Shown: piece after piece, positions 35,238 through 43,776 of the stretch
How positions within the stretch are numbered: position 1 is the first letter of the stretch
How the letters are laid out: the number at the start of each line of letters is the position of its first letter
Source of the DNA: Variovorax sp. CF313
Lineage (GTDB): Bacteria; Pseudomonadota; Gammaproteobacteria; Burkholderiales; Burkholderiaceae_C
Length of the DNA: 64,000 nucleotides
Direction: 5' to 3'
Assembly: GCF_000282635.1 (NCBI RefSeq)
Contig: NZ_AKIW01000013.1
Coordinates: 62,001-126,000 of the forward strand
Program-made: the position numbers and the translations under genes
The notes under the pieces: model-generated
What the model saw: the letters and a program-made list of their open reading frames with translations, nothing else
Told to the model about the DNA's origin: nothing
Database searches by the model: none

Positions 35238-35585
35238 TCAGTAGCGCGGCACGGAAGGGTCGTGCTGCGAAGACCAGGCGTCGATGCCGCCCGCCACGTT
35301 GGCGAGCTGGTCAAAGCCGTTCTGGTTCAGGAAAGCGGCCACGCGCTGGCTGCGTGCGCCGTGATGGCACAGGCAGGCAATTCGAAGTCCGGGCTGGCCG
35401 TCGTTCAGCTCGGCCAGCCGCCCGGGAATCTCGTTCATCGGAATCGCGACCAGGGTGAAGCCCTGGGGCACGACGCTCGCCGTCTGCAGTTCCCAGGGTT
35501 CGCGCACGTCGAGCAGCACGGGGGTGGCGTCGGCGTCCTGGGCGAACCAGGCGGCAAGGTCGGTGGGGCGGACTTGGTCGATCAT
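35238..35585 (-). CDS. Rhodanese-like domain protein
   Basis: 115 residues, single rhodanese domain: VLLDVREPWELQTA near the N-terminus and active-site loop CLCHHGARSQRVA, in which Cys is followed by HHGARS, the GlpE-like six-residue loop. Probably a cytoplasmic sulfurtransferase. It lies 21 bases ahead of tolC and 16 after pcm. Confidence 0.92.
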   Translation of the reverse strand: MIDQVRPTDLAAWFAQDADATPVLLDVREPWELQTASVVPQGFTLVAIPMNEIPGRLAELNDGQPGLRIACLCHHGARSQRVAAFLNQNGFDQLANVAGGIDAWSSQHDPSVPRY

Positions 35586-35601
35586 TCGGTGGACCGCCCG
35601 C

Positions 35602-36279
35602 TCAGAACGAGAAGCGCGAGGGCTCGGGGAAGTTCAGCAGCCGCGGGGCCACGGTGTCCCACGGCTGGATCGTGTCCCACTTGCTTTCGCTCGTGCGGGT
35701 GACGAAGTGGGCGCGCATCATGGGCTCTTCGCCCACGATGGCCGAGAGGCGGCCGCCGACCTTGAGCGAACCCAGCAGGTTCTGCGGAATGCGCGCGACC
35801 GAGCCGCTGAGCACGATCACGTCGAAGCTCGGGCCGCTGGGCAGCGGTACGGCGCCGTCGGCATGGCGCACTTCGACGTTGGTCACGCCGTTCTGGCGCA
35901 GCGTCTCGGCGGCGCGGGCGGCCAGCACGGGGTTGATTTCGAGCGTCAGCACCTGGGCGGCGCGGGCGCCCAGCAGGGCGGCCATGAAGCCGGAGCCGGT
36001 GCCGATCTCGAGCACCGATTCATGCTTCTGGATGTGCAGGTCCTGCAGCGTGCGGGCCTCGACCTTGGGCGACAGCATGATCTCGCCGGGCACGGAGCCG
36101 TCGAGCAGCGGCAGTTCCATGTCGAAGAACGACAGCGTGCGGTGCGCGTCGGGCACGTAGTCTTCGCGGTGGATTTCGGCCAGCAGTTCGAGGATGTCGG
36201 TATCCAGCACATCCCAGGGGCGGATCTGCTGTTCGATCATGTTGAAGCGCAGGCGCTCGAGGGTGGGGGTGGGGTTCAT
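35602..36279 (-). CDS. Protein-L-isoaspartate O-methyltransferase-like protein
   Basis: 225 residues. SAM-binding motif VLEIGTGSGFMAALLG and post-motif FDVIVLSGSVARIP; N-terminal RFNMIEQQIRPWDV. This is the short PCMT type found upstream of tolC in many beta- and gammaproteobacteria. It lacks some of the substrate loop of true Pcm, so repair of isoaspartyl residues is probable but not certain. Between TetR (21-base gap) and rhodanese genes. Confidence 0.85.
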   Translation of the reverse strand: MNPTPTLERLRFNMIEQQIRPWDVLDTDILELLAEIHREDYVPDAHRTLSFFDMELPLLDGSVPGEIMLSPKVEARTLQDLHIQKHESVLEIGTGSGFMAALLGARAAQVLTLEINPVLAARAAETLRQNGVTNVEVRHADGAVPLPSGPSFDVIVLSGSVARIPQNLLGSLKVGGRLSAIVGEEPMMRAHFVTRTSESKWDTIQPWDTVAPRLLNFPEPSRFSF

Positions 36280-36300
36280 GGCGTGGCTTTCCTTGTGGGC

Positions 36301-37026
36301 TCAGGACAAACCTTCAATTTTAGGCGTCGCCGATGACGCCTCCGCCGCGGTCGGCCTTCCGGGGCGCACGCAGAGTCCGTTGATCACCACCTCGGCCTGG
36401 GTGGCGAGGTATTTTTCGGGGTCGAGGGCCGATTCGCCGTCGACGCAGACCATGGCTGAATGCTTCCAGAGCATGAGGAAGACCATGGGTGCCACCACCG
36501 AGTAGATCGCGTGGTCGACGTCCATCGGAGCGAACTCGCCGCTGTCGATGCCGCGCTGGAAAATGCGCCGCAGCAGCTCGTGGCCGGGGCGGACCACTTC
36601 GCGGCGGTAGAACTCCGCCAGATCGGGAAAGTTGGCGCCCTCGCTCATCATGAGCTTGGTCAGGCCCGAGGCCTGGGTCATGCCGACGCGTTCCCACCAC
36701 ACTCTCATGCAGTAGCGCAGCATGTCGGCCGTGGTGCCCTCGAAAGCCGCGAATTCGGCGTTCCACTCGGTGAAACGGCCGCCGAGGCTTTCCATGACGA
36801 CGGCCTTGAACAGCTCTTCCTTGCTCGGGAAATAGAGAAAGAGGGTGCCCTTGGAGACGCCGGCGCGCACCGCTACTTCCTCTGAGCGGGTGGCGGCAAA
36901 GCCTTTTTCGACGAACAGGTCGAGTGCGGCGGCCAGCAGTTCGCCGGGGCGCGCCTCTTTGCGGCGCTCACGCTTGGCGCGCACCGGGCAGATGATCTTG
37001 TCGACGAAGGAACGGGGCGGGGACAT
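36301..37026 (-). CDS. TetR family regulator
   Basis: 241 residues: N-terminal helix-turn-helix (GELLAAALDLFVEKGFAATRSEEVAVRAGVSKGTLFLYFPSKEEL spread over about 28-75) and a helical ligand domain of TetR_C type. Promoter-proximal gene of the operon that ends with tolC, so it probably represses this efflux unit and itself. A near-perfect 18-bp palindrome lies 33 bases upstream of its start. Confidence 0.92.
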   Translation of the reverse strand: MSPPRSFVDKIICPVRAKRERRKEARPGELLAAALDLFVEKGFAATRSEEVAVRAGVSKGTLFLYFPSKEELFKAVVMESLGGRFTEWNAEFAAFEGTTADMLRYCMRVWWERVGMTQASGLTKLMMSEGANFPDLAEFYRREVVRPGHELLRRIFQRGIDSGEFAPMDVDHAIYSVVAPMVFLMLWKHSAMVCVDGESALDPEKYLATQAEVVINGLCVRPGRPTAAEASSATPKIEGLS

Positions 37027-37058
37027 GGGATGTTAATGACTCGCGGGTTAGTAATGTA

Positions 37059-37076
37059 GTGACCGATATCCGTCAC
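37059..37076. promoter_or_regulatory. Probable TetR operator
   Basis: GTGACCGATATCCGTCAC: 16 of 18 positions are palindromic (arms GTGAC/GTCAC, core GATATC). It lies between the divergent tetR and msrA starts, a standard place for autorepression by TetR proteins. Confidence 0.65.
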
Positions 37077-37130
37077 GTCAAGCCGCCACAATACCGGGCT
37101 CATCCTTTTCCAACCTCCCGGAGCCGCACC

Positions 37131-37682
37131 ATGTCCACTTCATCGCCGCCCACCGAAACCATCGTGCTCGGCGGCGGCTGTTTCTGGTGCACCGAGGCGG
37201 TGTTCGACCGGGTGCAGGGCGTGCTGGACGTGGAGTCGGGCTATTGCAACGGCCAGACCGTCAATCCGACCTACGAGCAGGTCTGCACCGGCCGCACCGG
37301 CCACGCCGAGGTGGTGAAGCTCGAATTCGACCCCGCGCAGATCAGCCTGCGTGAAATCCTCGAGATCTTCTTCGTCGTGCACGACCCGACCACGCTCAAC
37401 CGCCAGGGCAATGACGCCGGCACCCAGTACCGCAGCGGCATCTACTACACGAGCGACGCGCAGAAGCAGGTGGCCCAGGAGGTCATCCGCGAGATCGGGG
37501 TCAGCAAGACCTACAGCTCGCCTGTCGTGACCGAGGTGGCGCAGCTCGCCAACTACTCGGCGGCCGAGGCCTACCACCAGGACTACTTCCTGAACAACCC
37601 GAACCAGGGCTACTGCGCGTTCGTCGTGGGACCGAAGGTCGAGAAGTTCCAGAAGACCTTCGCATCGCGCGTCAAGGCCTGA
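37131..37682 (+). CDS. msrA: Peptide-methionine (S)-S-oxide reductase
   Basis: 183 residues. Reduces methionine-S-sulfoxide in proteins. Catalytic motif GGGCFWCTEAVF, then TGHAEVVKLEFD, VHDPTTLNRQGND and GTQYRSGIYY, all classic MsrA. Cytoplasmic, with no signal peptide. Divergent from the tetR operon; the TetR operator is 55 bases upstream of its start and might also influence it. Confidence 0.97.
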   Translation: MSTSSPPTETIVLGGGCFWCTEAVFDRVQGVLDVESGYCNGQTVNPTYEQVCTGRTGHAEVVKLEFDPAQISLREILEIFFVVHDPTTLNRQGNDAGTQYRSGIYYTSDAQKQVAQEVIREIGVSKTYSSPVVTEVAQLANYSAAEAYHQDYFLNNPNQGYCAFVVGPKVEKFQKTFASRVKA

Positions 37683-37704
37683 GCGCCGATCGGTACCTCG
37701 CCCC

Positions 37705-38076
37705 GTGCATCTCTCCATCCGCCAGCCTCGGACCCGTTCGACCCGCGCGCTCGTCATCGCGCTGATGGTCGCGGTGTGGTTCGCGGGCACGCTCGGGTTG
37801 ATGCACCGCTCGCTGCACGTGCCGGGCCTGCCGGCCGCCGCGGCGCAGGCTGGCCACAAGCATGCCGTCCCCCAGCTGGCCAGCCTGTTCGGCGAACACA
37901 ACGACGCCGAGTGCCGGCTGTACGACCAGCTCTCGCACGGATCCGGCGTGCCCGGCGTGCCGCTGGTGGTGCTGCCGATGCTGCTGCCGTCGGCCGTCTT
38001 TGCTTTCCTGCAGGGCGAAGCCGTCGCCCGCTGGGTCGCGCTGTTCGACGCGCGCGGCCCGCCTTCCACTCGCTGA
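37705..38076 (+). CDS. Small membrane-anchored His-containing protein
   Basis: 123 residues, GTG start. One N-terminal hydrophobic helix (ALVIALMVAVWFAGTLGL), then a periplasmic segment with scattered His and one Cys (MHRSLH, GHKHAVP, GEHNDAECRLYDQLSHG) and a second hydrophobic stretch. The HNDAECRLYDQ pattern recalls DUF2946-like proteins found beside metal-related genes, but the match is from memory. It precedes the TonB receptor by 80 bases and is probably its operon partner, perhaps in metal handling. Confidence 0.6.
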   Translation: MHLSIRQPRTRSTRALVIALMVAVWFAGTLGLMHRSLHVPGLPAAAAQAGHKHAVPQLASLFGEHNDAECRLYDQLSHGSGVPGVPLVVLPMLLPSAVFAFLQGEAVARWVALFDARGPPSTR

Positions 38077-38156
38077 ATCCCCTGTGTTCCGGCTGCCGCA
38101 CCCGCTTCCCGCGCGGGCGGCGGCCGGTCGTTTCCCGATTCAACGAGTGTTCCTTC

Positions 38157-40250
38157 ATGACTCCCAAATTCCGTCGCAACGCCATCGGCGTTGCCGTTCT
38201 TTCGCTCGCCTCCTTCGCAAGCATGGCCCAGGACCAGGCGCAGGTTCAGGCCCAACCCGCCGACGCCGCCAGCCTGCGCGAGGTCACCGTCACCGGCAAT
38301 CCGCTCGGCGCCTCCGAACTGATCGCTCCCACCACCACGCTGTCGGGTGACAAGCTGCTGCTGCGCTCCCAGTCGACGCTCGGCGAAACGCTGGACAACG
38401 TGCCCGGCGTGAGCAGCAGCTACTTCGGCCCCAACGCCAGCCGCCCGATCATTCGCGGCCAGGACGGCGACCGAATCCGCATCCTGCAGAACGGCGGCGG
38501 CGCACCCGATGCCTCCGCGCTGAGCTACGACCACGCGGTGCCTGTCGATGCGCTGGTCACCGACCGCATCGAAGTGCTGCGCGGCCCGTCGGCGCTGCAG
38601 TACGGCGGCAGCGCTGTCGGCGGCGTGGTCAACGTGATCGACAACCGCATTCCTTCGGAGCCGATCAACGGCTTCGGCGGCCGCGCCGACCTGGGCTATT
38701 CCACCGGCAACAAGGAGAAGAATGGCGGCGTGGTGCTCGAAGGCGGCAGCGACCGCTTCGCACTGCACGTCGACGCCTTCAACCGCGACTCGAAGGACGT
38801 CTCGGTGCCGATCACCCTCGAATGCAGCAAGCCCGGCTCGCCGTGGACGGCGCGCAAGATCTGCAACTCGGCCAACGAGGCGCACGGCGGCGCGCTCGGC
38901 GGCACGATGTTCTTCGACCAGGGCTACATCGGTGCCTCGGTCAGCACTTACCGCAGCACCTACGGCACCGTGGCCGAGGACGACGTCACCATCGGCATGA
39001 AGTCCGACCGCTATGCGCTCGAAGGCGAGTGGCGCCCGGGCGGCTTCATCAGCAGCATCCACGCCAAGCTGAGCCACACCGATTACCGCCACACCGAGTT
39101 CGAGGGCGGCACGCCCGGCACCACGTTCTCGAACATGAGCAACGACCTGCGCATCGAGGCGCGCCACCAGAAGATCGGCAACTTCGAGGGCCTGGTCGGC
39201 TTCAGCAGCGAAACCAACCGCTTCGCCGCCGATGGCGAAGAGGCCTTCGCGCCGCACAGCCGTACGCGCTCCAATGCGCTGTTCATGTACGAGGAGTACG
39301 GCACTTCGTGGGGCCGGCTGAGCTTCGGCGCGCGCACCGAGCAGGTCCGCATCCGATCGCTGGGCTATCCGGACGATCCGACGGTCACGCGCTTTGCGGT
39401 CGGCGAGCGCACCTTCAACCCGCACAGCGCGGCCTTCGGTGCTCTGGTCAACCTCGCGCCTCAGTGGCAGCTGACTTCGAACCTCGCCTACACCGAGCGC
39501 GCGCCGAAGGACTACGAACTGCTGGCCAACGGCCCCCACGTGGCGACCGCCGCGTGGGAGGTGGGCGACCCGAACCTGAAGAAGGAAAAGTCGACCGGCC
39601 TCGACCTGGGCGCGCAGTGGAAGTCGGGCCCCAACACGGCCCGCGTCAACGCCTACGTCACGCGCTTCAGCAACTACATTGGCCTGACCGCGACGGGGCG
39701 CAACCTCGACGAGGAAGGCAACGTGGCCGAGCCCGGCGCCACCGATACGCTGGCCGAGTACGTCTACAGCGGCGTGCGTGCACGCTTCACCGGCATCGAG
39801 GCCAACGGCAACCTGCGCCTGCTGGGCAGCGAAGGCTTCGCGCGCATGGACGACGCCGGCACGCTGGACCTCGAATGGCGCGGCGACATCGTGCGCGCGA
39901 AGAACCTCGACACCGGCGAGCCGCTGCCGCGCATCGCGCCGCTGCGCCTGGGCGCGACGCTGGCCTATGCCAACGGTCCGTGGGGCGCGCGCTTCGGCTT
40001 CGACTACAACGCGGCGCAGCACCGCATTCCGTCGGTGGGTGCGCGCGAGACCGATGCCTACACGCTGTGGAACGCGGCCATCACCTACCGCATGAAGGTG
40101 CAGCGCGCCAACCTCACCTGGTACGCGCGCATGGACAACATCACGAACAAGCTGGCCTACAGCGCGACGTCGATCCTGACGACGACGGTGTATCCGAACG
40201 CGCCGTTGCCCGGGCGCACGCTGAAGGTCGGTTTGCGCGTGACGTTCTGA
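38157..40250 (+). CDS. TonB-dependent outer-membrane receptor, ZnuD-like
   Basis: 697 residues with a signal peptide ending SMAQ. A TonB-box-like REVTVTG lies just after it, then the plug domain (SRPIIRGQDGDRIRILQNGGG, YDHAVPVDALVTDRIEVLRGPSALQYGG) and a 22-strand barrel ending in VTF. The plug wording DASALSYDHAVPVD is shared with ZnuD-type zinc/haem receptors as I recall. Import of a metal or metal complex is likely. No Zur-like site was seen upstream. Partner small protein precedes it. Confidence 0.9.
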   Translation: MTPKFRRNAIGVAVLSLASFASMAQDQAQVQAQPADAASLREVTVTGNPLGASELIAPTTTLSGDKLLLRSQSTLGETLDNVPGVSSSYFGPNASRPIIRGQDGDRIRILQNGGGAPDASALSYDHAVPVDALVTDRIEVLRGPSALQYGGSAVGGVVNVIDNRIPSEPINGFGGRADLGYSTGNKEKNGGVVLEGGSDRFALHVDAFNRDSKDVSVPITLECSKPGSPWTARKICNSANEAHGGALGGTMFFDQGYIGASVSTYRSTYGTVAEDDVTIGMKSDRYALEGEWRPGGFISSIHAKLSHTDYRHTEFEGGTPGTTFSNMSNDLRIEARHQKIGNFEGLVGFSSETNRFAADGEEAFAPHSRTRSNALFMYEEYGTSWGRLSFGARTEQVRIRSLGYPDDPTVTRFAVGERTFNPHSAAFGALVNLAPQWQLTSNLAYTERAPKDYELLANGPHVATAAWEVGDPNLKKEKSTGLDLGAQWKSGPNTARVNAYVTRFSNYIGLTATGRNLDEEGNVAEPGATDTLAEYVYSGVRARFTGIEANGNLRLLGSEGFARMDDAGTLDLEWRGDIVRAKNLDTGEPLPRIAPLRLGATLAYANGPWGARFGFDYNAAQHRIPSVGARETDAYTLWNAAITYRMKVQRANLTWYARMDNITNKLAYSATSILTTTVYPNAPLPGRTLKVGLRVTF

Positions 40251-40258
40251 TCTTGTGT

Positions 40259-40380
40259 TGCTCCCTCCCCCGTTGGGAGAGGGCAGGGGGTGGGGGCAAG
40301 CGGCCTTTGACAGGGCCATGGCTCCTGCGAGTGCCGCCTGCCCCCATCCCGACCTTCCCCCAGAGGGGGAAGGAGCAAGG
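40259..40380. repeat. Large inverted intergenic repeat, copy B
   Basis: Left half GCTCCCTCCCCCGTTGGGAG..., right half ...CCTTCCCCCAGAGGGGGAAGGAGCAAG; same design as copy A at 33557 and the same GGGATGGGGGCA core on the opposite strand. Fills most of the 154-bp gap between the TonB receptor and the AEC transporter. Confidence 0.7.
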
Positions 40381-40404
40381 CACTCACTGGGCTATCCTCG
40401 CCGA

Positions 40405-41358
40405 GTGAATTCCTTCGTCATCTCCTCCCTGCTCCCCGTCGTCCTGCTCATCGCCGCGGGCTACCTCGCCGGCAAGCGCCGATGGATCGGCGGCAATGCG
40501 GTGAAGGACCTGTCGCATCTCATCTTCCTGCTGCTCGCGCCCGCGCTGCTGTTCCGCGCCATGAGCACGGTGCACGTCGAGCAGCTGAGCCTGAAGCCGG
40601 TGGCGGCGTACTTCGTTGCTTCGGGCCTGCTGTTCGCGGCCACGCTGGCGCTGCGCGGATTCAATCGCACCGCGGCGGTGATCGCGCTGGCCAACACGTA
40701 CAGCAACACGGTGATGATCGGCATCGCGTTGATCGGCCTGGCGTATGGCGAGGCGGGCATGGTGGTGCTGCTCACGCTGATCTCGCTGCATTCGCTGGTG
40801 CTCCTGACCAGCGCCACGGTGGTGCTGGAGCTGGCCGTCGCGCGCGAGCACGCGGGTGTCGGTGGCGAAGACAAGCGCCCCTCGATGGCACGCACCGTGA
40901 TGCGTGCGCTGCGCAACGCCATCATCCACCCCGTGCCGCTGCCGATCATCGCGGGCCTGTTGTTCGCGCAGACCGGGCTGGTCATGCCCGAGTTCATCGA
41001 CAAGCCGATCCAGTTGCTCGGCCAGGCCTTCGGCCCCATCGCGCTGGTGATGGTGGGCATCACGCTCGCGCTCACACCCATCGGCCGGCATTGGCGCGGC
41101 GCGCTGATGCAGGCGCTGGTGAAGAACCTGCTGCATCCGCTGCTGGTGGCCGTCATCGGTTGGCTGCTCGGCGTGCGAGGCATTCCGCTCACGGTGATGG
41201 TGGTGGCGGCGGCGCTGCCGATCGGCGCCAACGTGTTCCTCTTTTCGCAGCGCTACCGCACGGCCGAAGACCTGGTGACGGCCAGCGTCGCGATGTCGAC
41301 GGTGCTGGGGCTCGCCACGCTCCCGCTCGTGATGGTCTGGGTGCAGTGGTTGCCCTGA
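40405..41358 (+). CDS. AEC (auxin efflux carrier) family transporter
   Basis: 317 residues, ten hydrophobic segments in two halves of five, with LLPVVLLIAAGYLAGKR at the N-terminus, FNRTAAVIALANTYSNTVMIGIALI near residue 95-120, and VVAAALPIGANVFLFSQRY in the second half, diagnostic of AEC permeases. Substrates in bacteria include malonate, malate and amino acids; not determinable here. GTG start directly after repeat copy B. Confidence 0.9.
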   Translation: MNSFVISSLLPVVLLIAAGYLAGKRRWIGGNAVKDLSHLIFLLLAPALLFRAMSTVHVEQLSLKPVAAYFVASGLLFAATLALRGFNRTAAVIALANTYSNTVMIGIALIGLAYGEAGMVVLLTLISLHSLVLLTSATVVLELAVAREHAGVGGEDKRPSMARTVMRALRNAIIHPVPLPIIAGLLFAQTGLVMPEFIDKPIQLLGQAFGPIALVMVGITLALTPIGRHWRGALMQALVKNLLHPLLVAVIGWLLGVRGIPLTVMVVAAALPIGANVFLFSQRYRTAEDLVTASVAMSTVLGLATLPLVMVWVQWLP

Positions 41359-41492
41359 GCCCTTCGGTTCTCTCTTCGTAGAACCTCGCAGACTTTCGCC
41401 TTAGCGCGGTTCGCCGCACGCCTATGCCGTTCGGCAGGGTGGCCGTTTGGAGAGATGGCGCGCGGCCTCTGCCGCCCTACATTTGCCGGCTG

Positions 41493-41876
41493 ATGATTCA
41501 CCCGGCGCGCTCTTCGCCCCTTCTTGCTATGGCGGTGGTCGCGACGACGATCGCCGCGCTGCAAGTTCGCCCCGCGCAGGCCACAGGCGAGGCCAGGCCG
41601 TGCCGCACGCCGTGCCTGTCGGCGAACGTGCCGCGCGAGCCCGCCGAGCCGCCGCCCGCCGAGAAGGCTGAAAGGGCCGACGAGGGGCCGTCGAAGCCGA
41701 GGCCGGTGATCAGGACGCGCACACAGCCAGCCGCGTCGGCACCGCCGCCGGTGCAACGGGAAGCGGCGGTATCAAAGCCTGCGCCGTCGAAGCGCTGCAG
41801 CGAGATCAACATGCGCGCCGCCGTGGGCGAGCCGCTGTCGGATCAGGACATGAAGACATTGAGGAGCCAATGCTGA
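41493..41876 (+). CDS. Small secreted Pro/Ala-rich protein
   Basis: 127 residues. N-terminal hydrophobic segment (LLAMAVVATTIAALQV) as a signal peptide or anchor, then a Pro/Glu/Ala-rich spacer with a CRTPC pair and a C-terminal CSEINMRAAVGEPLSDQDMKTLRSQC, giving four Cys that could form two disulfides. No family recognised. An earlier in-frame ATG at 41424 is less likely since it would bury the signal. It overlaps the following OmpA-like gene at the stop codon, so they are coupled. Confidence 0.65.
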   Translation: MIHPARSSPLLAMAVVATTIAALQVRPAQATGEARPCRTPCLSANVPREPAEPPPAEKAERADEGPSKPRPVIRTRTQPAASAPPPVQREAAVSKPAPSKRCSEINMRAAVGEPLSDQDMKTLRSQC

Positions 41877-43081
41877 TGACGACCATCACCACCCAACGAG
41901 TACGCCTGGCGCTGCGCGCGCTCGCGCTGTGCGCCGCCGTGCTTGCCGCCGCCTGCGCGCACCGCCCCGCGCCGGGCAACGCCATGCCCTTCGACCAGGC
42001 CGTGAACCAGGCGGTGGACGACCTGATGGTGCAGACGCAGAAACTGCCGGCCTTCCTGGCCAAGGTGGAGTCGACGCTCACGCAGCGCCGCATCGTGATC
42101 GACCCGCTGCTCGAAGGCGCGAGCGGCCAGCAGACCGAGGTGACGCGCGTGGCCGAGCAGCGCATCGTGCAGCGCATGCAGGCGCAGTTCAGGCAGTTCA
42201 CCGTCACGCCCTTCAACGCGAGCGAGATCGGCAGCGCGCAGTACGTGCTCAATGGCACGCTGGTGCGCGACAGGGACGCTTCGGGCGCACCGTACCGACT
42301 GAACCTTGCGCTGACCGAGATCCGCAGCGGCATGGTGATCGCGCAGTCGGTCACGCGCATCAGCGATGCCACGCTCGACACACGGCCCACCGCCTTCTTC
42401 CGTGACAGCCCGGTGAATGGCAAGGACCGCGGCGTCGAGGGCTACATCCGCACCGCCGAGACCCAGCCCGGCCAGGCCGCGGACGCGCTGTACCTGGAGC
42501 GCCTGCCGACCTCGACCGTGCTGCAGGAGGCCACCGCCGCCTACGAGGCCGGCCGCATGAGCGAGGCGCTCGGCCGCTACGAGGCTGCATCGAAGCGGCC
42601 CGACGGCCAGCAGCTGCGCATCTACAGCGGGCTGTACCTCACGCAGTCGCAACTCGGCCGCACGGCCGATGCCGAGAAGACCTTCGGCACCATCGCGCGG
42701 CTGGGGCTCGAAACCAACAACCTGAGCGTGAAGTTCCTGTTCAAGCCGGGCTCGACCGACTTCCTCGCCGATCCGAAGATCAGCGCCGCCTATCCGATGT
42801 GGCTGCGCCAGATCGCGCGGCAGGCGGCGCAGATCGATTCGTGCGTGGTGGTCACGGGCCACACGAGCCGCACGGGCTCGGAGGCGGTGAACGAGCGGCT
42901 GTCGCTGCAGCGCGCAGTGAGCGTGAAGACCCGGCTGGTGGGCGAGGCGGCGCCCCTGTCGAAGAAGCTGCGGGAATCGGGCATGGGCTTCCGCGAGAAC
43001 ATCGTCGGTACGGGGGCGGACGATGCGAGCGACGCGCTGGACCGGCGCGTCGAGTTCAAAGTCGTGAGTTGCGAGGCCTGA
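41876..43081 (+). CDS. OmpA-domain lipoprotein-like protein
   Basis: 401 residues. Signal peptide with a lipobox-like LAAAC (Cys27), a middle region that resembles a penicillin-binding-protein activator or curli-assembly type domain (VTRVAEQRIVQRMQ, AQYVLNGTL), a TPR-like part (about 205-260), and a C-terminal OmpA-like peptidoglycan-binding domain (VVVTGHTSRTGSEAVNERLSLQRAVSVKTRL). ATG 41876 overlaps the previous stop and has GAGGAG 9 bases ahead; ATG 41870 is 3 bases after that site and less likely. Confidence 0.82.
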   Translation: MTTITTQRVRLALRALALCAAVLAAACAHRPAPGNAMPFDQAVNQAVDDLMVQTQKLPAFLAKVESTLTQRRIVIDPLLEGASGQQTEVTRVAEQRIVQRMQAQFRQFTVTPFNASEIGSAQYVLNGTLVRDRDASGAPYRLNLALTEIRSGMVIAQSVTRISDATLDTRPTAFFRDSPVNGKDRGVEGYIRTAETQPGQAADALYLERLPTSTVLQEATAAYEAGRMSEALGRYEAASKRPDGQQLRIYSGLYLTQSQLGRTADAEKTFGTIARLGLETNNLSVKFLFKPGSTDFLADPKISAAYPMWLRQIARQAAQIDSCVVVTGHTSRTGSEAVNERLSLQRAVSVKTRLVGEAAPLSKKLRESGMGFRENIVGTGADDASDALDRRVEFKVVSCEA

Positions 43082-43093
43082 CGACGATCCGCC

Positions 43094-43747
43094 TCACGGA
43101 GCCAGGCGCTCGCGCACCCAGTCGCTACCGTCGAGCCGGTAGCGCAGCCGGTCATGCAGCCGGCTCTTGCGGCCCTGCCAGAACTCCCAGCGGTCGGGCA
43201 CCAGCCGGTAGCCGCCCCAGTGCGGAGGGCGCGGCGGCGAGAGCATGTGCTTGGCCGCGGCAACGGCGGCGTTCTTCACCAGCACGTCGCGTCCGCTGAT
43301 CACCTCGCTCTGCGGACTGGCCCAGGCGCCGATGCGCGAATCGAGCGGGCGGCTCGCGAAGTAGGCGTCGCTCTCTTCGGCGCCTGCCTTCTCGACGCGG
43401 CCCTCGATGCGCACCACGCGTTCGAGTTCGACCCAGTGGAACTGCAGCGACGCATACGGATTGCCCGACAGCTCGCGGCCCTTGCGGCTCTCGTAGTTGG
43501 TGTACCAGACGATGCCGCGCGCGTCGTAGCCCTTGATGAGCACGATGCGGCTGGACGGCCGCAGGTCGCTGCCCACGGTGCACAGCGTCATCGCATTGGG
43601 CTCGGGCACCTGCGCGTCGATGGCTTCGGTGAGCCAGCGCTCGAACTGCTTCAGCGGATCGCCGGCGCTGTGGGCTTCGCCGAGTTCGGCGCGCTCGTAG
43701 CTCTTGCGCAGCGCCGCCAGTGCGTCATTGGAGAGGGGGGAGGTCAT
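43094..43747 (-). CDS. pdxH: Pyridoxamine 5'-phosphate oxidase
   Basis: 217 residues. FMN enzyme oxidising PNP or PMP to pyridoxal 5'-phosphate. Motifs: [31 protein letters not shown] [31 protein letters not shown], and the C-terminal signature [19 protein letters not shown] 43747 matches the usual N-terminus; an in-frame upstream ATG at 43765 adds six residues. Divergent from the MocA-like gene with a 29-base gap. Confidence 0.96.
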   Translation of the reverse strand: MTSPLSNDALAALRKSYERAELGEAHSAGDPLKQFERWLTEAIDAQVPEPNAMTLCTVGSDLRPSSRIVLIKGYDARGIVWYTNYESRKGRELSGNPYASLQFHWVELERVVRIEGRVEKAGAEESDAYFASRPLDSRIGAWASPQSEVISGRDVLVKNAAVAAAKHMLSPPRPPHWGGYRLVPDRWEFWQGRKSRLHDRLRYRLDGSDWVRERLAP

Positions 43748-43776
43748 GCCGGGATTGTTGCGCACATACTCGGCCC

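Noticed and set aside
37683..38156. Zur or Fur box ahead of the ZnuD-like receptor operon
   Set aside because: The region is GC-rich and no AT-rich dyad of either type is present.
37140..40319. Open frame of over 1000 codons antisense to msrA and the TonB receptor
   Set aside because: Composition is Arg/His/Gln/Ala-rich as expected of a mirror frame, and the sense strand encodes well-defined proteins.
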